From positions 62,001-126,000 of the forward strand of contig CAWEQI010000002.1 in the NCBI GenBank assembly GCA_963811255.1: a stretch of DNA of 64,000 nucleotides, in the 5' to 3' direction. Within the stretch, counting starts at the first letter, position 1, and the number at the start of each line of letters is the position of its first letter. The translations under genes were made by a program, and so were the position numbers. The notes under the pieces were generated by a model. The model saw nothing but the letters and a program-made list of their open reading frames with translations. It did not search any database and was not told the origin of the DNA. Positions 26,694 to 34,150 of this stretch are shown one piece after another. The stretch is from Croceibacterium_B sp963811255. GTDB taxonomy: Bacteria; Pseudomonadota; Alphaproteobacteria; Sphingomonadales; Sphingomonadaceae.

Positions 26694-27260
26694 ATGGGTA
26701 TTATCGGAAGCACGATCAAACCGTTCACCGCCACCGCCTTCCAGGCGGGCAAGGACTTCTTCGAGGTCTCGGAGAAGGACCTCGAGGGGAAGTGGGCGGT
26801 GTTCTTCTTCTACCCGGCCGATTTCACCTTCGTCTGCCCGACCGAGCTCGAGGACCTGGGCGAACACTACGAGATGCTGCAGAAGCTCGGCGTGGAGGTA
26901 TTCGCGGTCTCGACCGACACGCACTTCAGCCACAAGGCGTGGCACGACACCTCGGAGAAGATCGGCAAGCTGAAGTTCCCGTTCCTCGGCGACCAGCAGC
27001 ACAATCTCGCCAACGCCTTCGGCGTGCTGCGCGAGGGCCAGGGGCTGGCCGACCGGGCGACCTTCGTGGCCGATCCCGACGGCGTGATCCAGCTGGTCGA
27101 GATGACCTGCGAAGGCGTCGGCCGCAACGCCAACGAGCTGGTGCGCAAGATCCGCGCCGCGCAGTACGTCCGCGCCCATCCCGGCGAGGTGTGCCCGGCG
27201 GCGTGGGAAGAGGGTGAAGAGACTCTCGCGCCGTCGCTCGACCTCGTCGGCAAGCTGTAA
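26694..27260 (+). CDS. ahpC: Alkyl hydroperoxide reductase peroxidase subunit AhpC
   Basis: A 188-residue typical 2-Cys peroxiredoxin reducing hydrogen peroxide, organic peroxides and peroxynitrite. Peroxidatic Cys48 lies in FTFVCPTE and resolving Cys167 in GEVCPAAW, both in the AhpC-type context; Thr and Arg of the active site are in PTELEDL and LADRATFVAD. GGAGAC precedes the ATG at 26694. ahpF follows after 107 bases containing a strong hairpin, so the pair is probably one transcript with reduced ahpF output. Confidence 0.97.
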   Translation: MGIIGSTIKPFTATAFQAGKDFFEVSEKDLEGKWAVFFFYPADFTFVCPTELEDLGEHYEMLQKLGVEVFAVSTDTHFSHKAWHDTSEKIGKLKFPFLGDQQHNLANAFGVLREGQGLADRATFVADPDGVIQLVEMTCEGVGRNANELVRKIRAAQYVRAHPGEVCPAAWEEGEETLAPSLDLVGKL

Positions 27261-27295
27261 GCCAACCGGTCGCGCCTGGCGCGGTCGCGTGAGGT

Positions 27296-27331
27296 CCGGG
27301 GCGGCCTCCTCTCCCCCCAACGCCGCCCCGG
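27296..27331 (+). terminator. Intercistronic hairpin between ahpC and ahpF
   Basis: A ten-base perfect stem, CCGGGGCGGC (27296-27305) and GCCGCCCCGG (27322-27331), with a 16-base loop. No T-run follows, so it is more likely an mRNA-stabilising or attenuating hairpin that keeps ahpC message above ahpF than a full terminator. Confidence 0.45.
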
Positions 27332-27367
27332 GCCTTGCAATCCCCATCCCTCCGCGGACCGGAACCG

Positions 27368-28957
27368 ATGCTCGACGCCAACCTGACCCAGCAGCTGAAG
27401 CAATACCTCGGCAACCTGCGCGAGCCGATCGAGCTCGTCGCCACCCTGGGCGACGGCAGGAAGTCGGACGAGACCCGCGCGTTGCTGGAGGAAATCGCCG
27501 CGCTTCACGACAAGGTGACCGCGCGCTTCGACGGCAGCGCCGCGCGCAAGCCGAGCTTCGTCGTCCGGCGCCTGTCCAACCCCGAAGCGGCGGTCGAGTT
27601 CGCCGGGCTGCCGATGGGCCACGAGTTCACCAGCCTGGTGCTGGCCCTGCTGTGGGCCGGCGGCCATCCGCCCAAGGTTTCCGACGAAGTGCTCGAGCAG
27701 GTCCGGGCGCTCGACGGCGAGTTCCGGTTCGAGATGTATTTCTCACTCTCGTGCCACAACTGCCCCGAGGTGGTGCAGGCGCTGACCCTGATGGCGCTGG
27801 AGAATCCGCGGGTGCAGGCGACGCTGATCGAGGGCGGCACGTTCAAGGACGAGGCCGAGGCGCGCGGGGTGATGGCCGTGCCCGCCGTGTTCCTCAACGG
27901 CGAGATGTGGGGCAGCGGGCGCATGGGTGTGGAAGACATTCTCGCCCGGCTCGACAGCAACGCCGGCGCGAAGAGCGCGGCGAAACTGGCCGGCAAGGCG
28001 CCGTTCGAAGTGCTGGTGATCGGCGGCGGCCCGGCCGGGGCGGCGGCGGCGATCTATGCCGTGCGCAAGGGCTTCGGCACCGGGCTGGCGGCCGAGCGGT
28101 TCGGCGGGCAGGTGCTCGACACGCTGGGGATCGAGAACTTCATCTCGGTGCCCTACACCGAAGGCCCCAAGCTGGTCGCGCAGCTCGAGGGGCACGTGGC
28201 CGAATACCCGGTGGACGTGATGACCGCGCAGACGGCGCAGGAGTTGATCCCGGCCACGCGGCCCGGCGGGCTGCACGAGGTGCGGTTCGCCAACGGCGCC
28301 TCGCTCAAGGCGCGCAGCCTGGTGCTGGCGACCGGCGCGCGCTGGAAGCGGCTCGGCGTGCCGGGCGAGGAGGAATACCGCACGCGGGGCGTCACCAACT
28401 GCCCGCACTGCGATGGGCCGCTGTTCAAGGGCAAGCGCGTGGCGGTGATCGGCGGCGGCAACTCGGGCGTCGAGGCGGCGATCGACCTCGCCAACATCGT
28501 CGCCCACGTGACGCTGATCGAATTCGACGACAAGCTGCGCGCCGACCAGGTGCTGCAGGACAAGCTGCGCGGCTTCGACAACGTCGACATCGTGGTCTCG
28601 GCCAAGACGACCGAAATCGCCGGCGACGGCGAGAAGGTGACCGGGCTGGTCTATCGGGACCGCGCGAGCGACGAGGAGACGCGGATCGAGGTTGCCGGCG
28701 TCTTCGTGCAGATCGGGCTGATGCCCAACACCGAATGGCTGCGCGAGTCCGGCCTCGAGCTGAACCGGTTCGGCGAAATCGAGATCGACGCCCGCGCGGC
28801 GACCAACCTGCCGGGGGTGTTCGCCGCCGGCGACGCGACCAGCGTGCCGTACAAGCAGATCGTCATCGCGATGGGCGACGGCTCCAAGGCGGCGCTGTCC
28901 GCCTTCGACTACCTGATTCGCCACGAGCCGGTGGAGGATCTCGCCGAGGCGGCCTGA
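27368..28957 (+). CDS. ahpF: Alkyl hydroperoxide reductase flavoprotein subunit AhpF
   Basis: A 529-residue NADH-dependent disulfide reductase that recycles AhpC. The N-terminal double thioredoxin-like domain carries C129-H-N-C132. The thioredoxin-reductase-like part carries the FAD motif VLVIGGGPAGAAAA (about 215-228), the second redox pair C345-P-H-C348 in TNCPHCDGPLF, and the NADH motif AVIGGGNSGVEAA. Cysteine positions coincide with those of the E. coli enzyme. The C-terminal GVFAAGDATSVPYKQIVIAMGDGSKAAL completes the FAD site. The ATG at 27368 gives the standard start. Confidence 0.97.
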   Translation: MLDANLTQQLKQYLGNLREPIELVATLGDGRKSDETRALLEEIAALHDKVTARFDGSAARKPSFVVRRLSNPEAAVEFAGLPMGHEFTSLVLALLWAGGHPPKVSDEVLEQVRALDGEFRFEMYFSLSCHNCPEVVQALTLMALENPRVQATLIEGGTFKDEAEARGVMAVPAVFLNGEMWGSGRMGVEDILARLDSNAGAKSAAKLAGKAPFEVLVIGGGPAGAAAAIYAVRKGFGTGLAAERFGGQVLDTLGIENFISVPYTEGPKLVAQLEGHVAEYPVDVMTAQTAQELIPATRPGGLHEVRFANGASLKARSLVLATGARWKRLGVPGEEEYRTRGVTNCPHCDGPLFKGKRVAVIGGGNSGVEAAIDLANIVAHVTLIEFDDKLRADQVLQDKLRGFDNVDIVVSAKTTEIAGDGEKVTGLVYRDRASDEETRIEVAGVFVQIGLMPNTEWLRESGLELNRFGEIEIDARAATNLPGVFAAGDATSVPYKQIVIAMGDGSKAALSAFDYLIRHEPVEDLAEAA

Positions 28958-28961
28958 GTTT

Positions 28962-28992
28962 AATCGACCGAGTCGTTTGAACTCGGCTGATT
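28962..28992 (+). terminator. Hairpin between ahpF and katG
   Basis: CCGAGT and ACTCGG pair around a seven-base loop, with AATC/GATT extending the stem across a two-base mismatch. It is followed by an AT-rich stretch rather than a pure T-run. It probably ends the ahpCF transcript. Confidence 0.45.
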
Positions 28993-29080
28993 GATTTATT
29001 CGCTCAACCTTATCGAACTCTCCTGTTTCGCCCTCCCCCGCCAACTCGATAGGATGCGCGGTGGAGGGATGGTTTCCGGA

Positions 29081-29094
29081 GTCGCGCGCGCGAC
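29081..29094. promoter_or_regulatory. Perfect 14-bp palindrome upstream of katG
   Basis: GTCGCGC followed by its complement GCGCGAC, ending 25 bases before the katG ATG. It could be an operator or leader hairpin. In a GC-rich genome such a palindrome may also arise by chance. Confidence 0.3.
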
Positions 29095-29119
29095 CGACAG
29101 GATAACAGGAGAGACGATC

Positions 29120-31336
29120 ATGGACATGAAGACCGGCGGCGATCCGCTTCACGGCAGCCCTATGGAAGAAGGCGCGGCGCTGCACAGCCTGCTCGGGCGC
29201 ACCAATCGCGACTGGTGGCCGAACCAGCTCTCGCTCGACATCCTGCCGCAGCACGGGGCAACCGGCGATCCCTACGGCGACGACTTCGATTACGCCGAGG
29301 CGTTCAACGCGCTCGACTACCAGGCGGTGAAGAAGGATCTCACCGCGCTGATGACCGACAGCCAGGACTGGTGGCCGGCCGACTATGGCCACTACGGCCC
29401 GTTCTTCATCCGCATGGCCTGGCACGCGGCGGGCACCTATCGCATCGGCGACGGTCGCGGCGGCGCCAACTCCGGCAACCAGCGCTTCGCTCCGCTCAAT
29501 TCGTGGCCGGACAACGCTAACCTCGACAAGGCGCGGCGGCTGCTGTGGCCGGTCAAGCAGAAGTACGGCAAGAACCTGAGCTGGGCGGACCTGCTGATCA
29601 TGGCCGGCAACGTCGCGATCGAGAGCATGGGCGGGCCGATCTTCGGCTTCGGCGGCGGGCGCAAGGACATCTACGAGCCCGAGGCCGACGTGTACTGGGG
29701 CACCGAGGAGAACTGGGTCGGCCAGGGCGCCCCGCCGCGGATGGGCGAGGACGCCGGCACGGCGATGGAGAACCCGCTCGCCGCGGTGCAGATGGGGCTG
29801 ATCTACGTCAATCCGGAAGGCCCCGGCGGCAACCCCGACCCGCTCGCCTCGGCGCGGGAAATCCGCATGACCTTCAGCCGCATGGCGATGAACGACGAGG
29901 AAACCCTCGCTCTCACCGCCGGTGGGCATACCTTCGGCAAGTGCCATGGCGCGGGCGACGCCTCGAAAGTCGGCGCCGAGCCGGAAGGGGCCGACATCGC
30001 CCAGCAGGGCCTCGGGTGGCAGAGCGGCCACGGCAGCGGGATGGGCGACGACACCATCACCAGCGGTCTCGAAGGGCCGTGGACGCCGACGCCGATCAAG
30101 TGGAGCATGAACTACCTGCACATGCTGCTCGACTACGATTACGAGCTGGTTACCAGCCCGGCGGGCGCCAAGCAGTGGCAGCCGAAGGCCCAGAAGCCCG
30201 AGGACATGGCGCCGGCGGCGCACACCCCGGGCAAGAAGGTCCCGACGATGATGACCACCGCCGACATGGCCTTCAAGGAGGATCCGGAGTTCCGCAAGAT
30301 CGCCGAGCGGTTCCGCAAGGACCCGGACGCGTTCGCCGACGCGTTCGCCCGCGCGTGGTTCAAGCTGACCCATCGCGACATGGGGCCCAAGGCGCGGTAT
30401 CTCGGGCCGGAAGTCCCGAGCGAGGACCTGATCTGGCAGGATCCGGTCCCCGCCGGCAAGACGCCGAGCGAGGGCGCGGTAGCCGACTTCAAGAAGCAGG
30501 TGCTGGCGAGCGGCCTGTCGGTCAGCGCGCTGGTCAAGGCGGCGTGGGCTTCCGCCTCGACCTACCGCCAGTCCGACCATCGCGGCGGCGCCAACGGGGC
30601 GCGCATCCGCTTCGCCCCGTTGCGCAACTGGAAGGTCAACGATCCGGACGAGCTGAAGGCCACGCTCGACAAGCTCGACAGCCTGCGGGGCGACATCTCG
30701 ATGGCCGATGCGATCGTGCTGGCCGGTTCGGCGGCGGTCGAGAAGGCGGCCAAGGACGCCGGTTACGACGTGAAAGTCGACGTCACCACCGGCCGCGGCG
30801 ACGCGAGCGAGGCGCAGACCGACTTCGACAGCTTCGAGGTGCTCGAGCCGAAGGCCGACGGATTCCGCAACTATCTCGGCGTGCGCTACAACGTGCCGAC
30901 TGAGGAGCTGCTGGTCGACCGTTCGAACCTGCTCGGCGTGTCGGCGCCGGAAATGACCGTGCTGGTCGGCGGACTGCGCGTGCTCGGCGCCAACACCGGC
31001 GGATCGAAGCACGGCGTGTTCACCGACCGGGTGGGCCAGCTGACCAACGACTTCTTCGTCAACCTGCTCGACATGAGCACGGCGTGGGAGCAGACCTCCG
31101 ACGAGGGCGACGAGACCTTCGTCGGCAACGATCGCAAGACCGGCCGGCAGAAGTGGACCGCCACCCGCACCGACCTCGTGTTCGGCTCGAACGCGCAACT
31201 GCGCGCGCTGGCCGAAGTCTACGGCTCGGCCGATGCCGGGGAGAAGTTCGTCCGCGACTTCGCCAAGGCGTGGACCAAGGTAATGGACGCCGACCGGTTC
31301 GACGTAAGGTACGCCAAGTACAAGAAGGCGGCCTGA
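29120..31336 (+). CDS. katG: Catalase-peroxidase
   Basis: A 738-residue bifunctional heme enzyme that disproportionates or reduces hydrogen peroxide. The distal side is R98, W101 and H102 in FIRMAWHAAGTYR. The Trp-Tyr-Met adduct needed for catalase activity can be assembled from W101, Y229 (GLIYVNPEGP) and M255 (FSRMAMNDEE). The proximal heme ligand is H270 in TAGGHTFGKCHG. The second, heme-free half is complete to the end. The ATG at 29120 follows AGGAGAG; an upstream frame adds 43 residues not seen in the family. It lies behind ahpC-ahpF, making a peroxide-defence cluster. Confidence 0.97.
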   Translation: MDMKTGGDPLHGSPMEEGAALHSLLGRTNRDWWPNQLSLDILPQHGATGDPYGDDFDYAEAFNALDYQAVKKDLTALMTDSQDWWPADYGHYGPFFIRMAWHAAGTYRIGDGRGGANSGNQRFAPLNSWPDNANLDKARRLLWPVKQKYGKNLSWADLLIMAGNVAIESMGGPIFGFGGGRKDIYEPEADVYWGTEENWVGQGAPPRMGEDAGTAMENPLAAVQMGLIYVNPEGPGGNPDPLASAREIRMTFSRMAMNDEETLALTAGGHTFGKCHGAGDASKVGAEPEGADIAQQGLGWQSGHGSGMGDDTITSGLEGPWTPTPIKWSMNYLHMLLDYDYELVTSPAGAKQWQPKAQKPEDMAPAAHTPGKKVPTMMTTADMAFKEDPEFRKIAERFRKDPDAFADAFARAWFKLTHRDMGPKARYLGPEVPSEDLIWQDPVPAGKTPSEGAVADFKKQVLASGLSVSALVKAAWASASTYRQSDHRGGANGARIRFAPLRNWKVNDPDELKATLDKLDSLRGDISMADAIVLAGSAAVEKAAKDAGYDVKVDVTTGRGDASEAQTDFDSFEVLEPKADGFRNYLGVRYNVPTEELLVDRSNLLGVSAPEMTVLVGGLRVLGANTGGSKHGVFTDRVGQLTNDFFVNLLDMSTAWEQTSDEGDETFVGNDRKTGRQKWTATRTDLVFGSNAQLRALAEVYGSADAGEKFVRDFAKAWTKVMDADRFDVRYAKYKKAA

Positions 31337-31353
31337 GACTTCGCTCATTTCCC

Positions 31354-31440
31354 CCCTCCCGCTCGCGGGAGGGTCGGAGGTGGGTGAGTCAGCCAGCGGT
31401 GGTCGTTCCCTCCGCTAGCCCCTCCCGCAAGCGGGAGGGG
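31354..31440. repeat. Paired GC-rich hairpins downstream of katG
   Basis: Two hairpins of one type: CCCTCCCGC/GCGGGAGGG with loop TC at 31354-31373, and CCCCTCCCGC/GCGGGAGGGG with loop AA at 31419-31440, with 45 bases between. The pair fills the gap between the convergent katG and S9 peptidase genes. It resembles a REP/BIME-like unit and may terminate both transcripts. Confidence 0.75.
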
Positions 31441-31447
31441 TACTTGT

Positions 31448-32569
31448 TTAGTTCATCCCGAGGGACTTGCGCAGAAAGGCATCGCTTTCCGAAAGCAGTT
31501 TGATGCGGGCGGCCGAATCCGACAGCGAATGGCCGAGGCCGTCGAACTTGAGGAACACCGGCGGCCTGCCGGCGTGTTGCAGCGCGTTCTGCATCAGCTC
31601 CGACTGCTTTTCGTCCACCTGTTCGTCAATCGTCCCGTGCACCAGCATCACCGGAGCGACGATGTTGCCGGCTTGCTTGGTCGGCGAACCTTCGTCGACA
31701 TTCGCGCCATGGCCGATGAAATCCGAAACCATCTTGAAGTTGGTGAAGTGGCGCGCGTCGTTGCGCAGCAGGTCGAGGTCGGCCACCGGGGCGATCGCGA
31801 CCACCGCCTTGAACACGTCCGGCGAGGTGGCCGCCACCTGCAGCGCGGCGTACCCGCCGTACGACCAGCCGACCACCGCCAGTTTGTTGGGATCGGCGAT
31901 GCCCTGGCTGACGAGCCACCGGCCCGCGTCGCTGACGTCGCCGATGGCGACCTTCCACGCCTTGAATCCGTTCTCGTTCTGCATCCAGGCTTCGCCGTAC
32001 CCCGCCGACCCGCGGAAGTTCGGCTGCAGCACGGCAAACCCGCGCTGGGCGTAGAACTGCGCCATCCAGTCGAAGCCCCACTCGTCGCGCGCCTCCGGCC
32101 CGCCGTGGGGCATGACGATGGCCGGCAGCCCCTTGGCCGAGGTCACCCCCGGAGGCAGCGTGAGATAGGCCGGGATCGCGGTTCCGTCGGTGGCCTTGTA
32201 GGATGCGTTGATGACGTAAAGACGGGACCAGCCGATCAGGGTATCTCCGAACGGAGCGGTCAGCCTGAGATTACAGATCAATTGCGTTTCGGTCGGCCAC
32301 TTGCACCAAGTCAGGTGACCCCCCGGCTGATCGACCGCGAGGACCGGGCGCGGTTCGCCGCCCTTGTCGACGTCGACCACCATGACCCGCTCGCCATGAC
32401 CGGCAGGCGCTATGTAGGCGATCTGCTTGCCGAGCGGCGACAGGCTGATCTGAAGGACGTCGGCTCGCGCACCGAAACGCCGCGCGAGATCGGCCGGATC
32501 CTGGGCCTGTGCGGCATGGCTCAGCAGGCCCGCCAGGATTGCGGCCAACCAACAACGCATTCGAAACAT
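31448..32569 (-). CDS. Prolyl oligopeptidase family (S9) serine peptidase, propeller mostly deleted
   Basis: A 373-residue secreted S9-type peptidase. It has a signal peptide (residues 1-22, AQAQ), then only about 95 residues of the N-terminal beta-propeller (QISLSPLGKQIAYIAP...). This is joined directly, near residues 119-125, to the linker that normally precedes the catalytic domain (ATDGTAIPAYLTLPPG). The alpha/beta hydrolase domain is complete, with Ser236 in GWSYGGY, Asp315 in HGTIDEQ and His347 in GLGHSL. Typical relatives are about 650 residues, so some 270 residues are missing without a frameshift. It may be a functional mini-peptidase with open access to larger substrates, or a deletion relic. 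Confidence 0.85.
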   Translation of the reverse strand: MFRMRCWLAAILAGLLSHAAQAQDPADLARRFGARADVLQISLSPLGKQIAYIAPAGHGERVMVVDVDKGGEPRPVLAVDQPGGHLTWCKWPTETQLICNLRLTAPFGDTLIGWSRLYVINASYKATDGTAIPAYLTLPPGVTSAKGLPAIVMPHGGPEARDEWGFDWMAQFYAQRGFAVLQPNFRGSAGYGEAWMQNENGFKAWKVAIGDVSDAGRWLVSQGIADPNKLAVVGWSYGGYAALQVAATSPDVFKAVVAIAPVADLDLLRNDARHFTNFKMVSDFIGHGANVDEGSPTKQAGNIVAPVMLVHGTIDEQVDEKQSELMQNALQHAGRPPVFLKFDGLGHSLSDSAARIKLLSESDAFLRKSLGMN

Positions 32570-32753
32570 CGCCCGACTCCCCCCACAACCCGAGAGGAAG
32601 AAAGCATTTTACCTGCGCCGACGGAAGCCCTGATGTGGCTGAACGCGGCGACGGGTCGCCGGCAACCCTCGTCCGATGACTGGGTTTCCGCTGCGCAGCG
32701 GCGATCCGGCGTCTATGGTCCCCGCCCGACGCGGGTGTTGGATGGAGGAGGCC

Positions 32754-33560
32754 ATGGATTCGAGCGAGAGGCCGCAAAGCGAGGCGCAGCAGTATCGCAT
32801 GATGCGTCAGGCGGCGGGGCCGAACTTCCTCGATTCGTCGCTCGAATGGCGGCGGATCTTCTCGGAAGCCTGGGGCACGTTCCTGTTGGTCGTGGTCGCC
32901 GCGGGCGCGGATGTAGTGTCGGGCGTAAGCCATGGCGCTGTGACGCTGGGCATGGCGGTGGTGGCGCCGGGCCTGATGGTGATGGTGGTGATCTATTTCA
33001 TGGGAACGGTCAGCGGGGCCCATCTCAACCCTGCGGTGACGCTCGCATTCGCCGTGCGGGGGAATTTTCCGTGGGTCCGCGTTCCCGGCTATATCGCCGG
33101 ACAGCTCGCCGGCGGACTGCTGGCGGCGCTGTTCCTGTGGGCGACGTTTGGCGCCGCCGGCGGACTCGGTGGAACCGAGCCGGGCGCGGGGATCGGCGCG
33201 TTGCAGGCGCTAGCGATGGAGGTGCTGCTGACCACCGGGCTGGTCAACACCATTCTCGGCACGGCTTCAGGGGCGCGCAATGTCGGTACCAACGGCGCAA
33301 TTGCGGTCGGTGGCTATATCGCTCTCGCGGGGCTGTGGGCCGCGCCGGTCAGCGGCGCGTCGATGAACCCGGTGCGCTCGCTGGCGCCGGACCTGGTCAG
33401 CGGGCACATGGCGGGATGGTGGATCTATCTCGCCGGGCCGCTCGCCGGTGCGCTGATCGCGGTGGGGTTCGAACGGATCCTGAAGGGTCCGCCGACGCCG
33501 GCGGGCGCGGTCACCGCGCAGGGCACCCTGGACAGCGACAGCGCACCGCCGCAAGGTTGA
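32754..33560 (+). CDS. MIP/aquaporin family channel
   Basis: A 268-residue six-helix channel. The first half-helix loop is HLNPAVTLAFAV (NPA intact). The second is SGASMNPVRSLAPD, where NPV replaces NPA followed by the conserved Arg. The first transmembrane block is RIFSEAWGTFLLVVVAAGAD. A 35-residue polar N-terminus and a Pro/Ala-rich C-terminal tail flank the core. It could carry water or small neutral solutes; the NPV change alone does not settle selectivity. GGAGGAGGCC lies directly before the ATG at 32754 (an in-frame ATG at 32742 is less well placed). Confidence 0.88.
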   Translation: MDSSERPQSEAQQYRMMRQAAGPNFLDSSLEWRRIFSEAWGTFLLVVVAAGADVVSGVSHGAVTLGMAVVAPGLMVMVVIYFMGTVSGAHLNPAVTLAFAVRGNFPWVRVPGYIAGQLAGGLLAALFLWATFGAAGGLGGTEPGAGIGALQALAMEVLLTTGLVNTILGTASGARNVGTNGAIAVGGYIALAGLWAAPVSGASMNPVRSLAPDLVSGHMAGWWIYLAGPLAGALIAVGFERILKGPPTPAGAVTAQGTLDSDSAPPQG

Positions 33561-33577
33561 GCCGAGCCGCTCGCGCT

Positions 33578-34150
33578 TCAGCGACCTCTTCTGAGGACGA
33601 GATAGAGCGCCCCCTCGCCGCCGTGGCGGCGGTGCGCCGGGCGAACGGCGGCGATCGACGAGCCGTGCGGGCCGGCCGCCAACCAGTCGAGCACCTTGGC
33701 GCGGATCGCGCCGCGGCGCTCGGCGCGGTCGGCGTGCTCGGCGGGGCGCGGCTTGCCGGTGACCAGGAGGACGACGCGCGCGCCGAGCGCCTTGGCTTGG
33801 GCGAGGCCGTGGTCGAGGCGGTGATGCGCGGCGGCGAGGGTGTGGCCGTGGAGGTCGAGGGTGAAGTCCGGCGCCAGCGCGCCGCGGGCGAGCTTGCGGT
33901 CCCAGGTGGAGTCGAGGCCGGTGTGTGAGCTTGCCTCCCCGGCACGGGGAGGTGCAAGCGCGGAGGGCTGACGGAGGGGAGTCGAGGGCGGGCGCTGCTC
34001 CGGCGGAGTTGCGCCAGGACGCGAGCCCCCTCCACCAACCTTCGGTTGGTCCCCCTCCCCGTGCCGGGGAGGATTTAGCGGCCGCACCGTCGCGGCCACG
34101 CGGGCCCACGCCGCGGCTTCCTCGGCAGTCAGGCCGCGGGGCGGCTTCAT
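33578..34150 (-). CDS. Smr domain protein (MutS2-type C-terminal domain) with repeat-encoded linker
   Basis: 190 residues. A short N-terminal helix (GLTAEEAAAWARVAATV) is typical of alphaproteobacterial Smr proteins. A linker follows (about 27-73), then the Smr domain from about 93 with LDLHGHTLAAAHHRLDHGL, VVLLVTGK and HGGEGALYLVLRR at the end. Smr domains are nucleic-acid nucleases or binders; the LDLHG and HGGxGALY motifs are intact. The linker is encoded by a three-hairpin repeat element (33934-34072). The ATG overlaps the mltA stop by four bases, so the two are coupled. Confidence 0.88.
   Translation of the reverse strand: MKPPRGLTAEEAAAWARVAATVRPLNPPRHGEGDQPKVGGGGSRPGATPPEQRPPSTPLRQPSALAPPRAGEASSHTGLDSTWDRKLARGALAPDFTLDLHGHTLAAAHHRLDHGLAQAKALGARVVLLVTGKPRPAEHADRAERRGAIRAKVLDWLAAGPHGSSIAAVRPAHRRHGGEGALYLVLRRGR
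33934..34072. repeat. Three-hairpin repeat element inside the smr coding region
   Basis: It is bounded by two inverted copies of the same hairpin: CCTCCCCG/CGGGGAGG with loop GCA at 33934-33952, and with loop TGC at 34054-34072. A third perfect hairpin ACCAACC/GGTTGGT with loop TTC lies at 34034-34050. The whole unit of about 139 bp is read through in frame by smr. Confidence 0.85.

Noticed and set aside
27743..31348. A 1201-codon open frame on the minus strand opposite ahpF and katG
   Set aside because: It is an antisense shadow of two fully recognised genes; composition is Arg/Ala/Gly/His/Asp-rich with no domain, as expected in GC-rich DNA.
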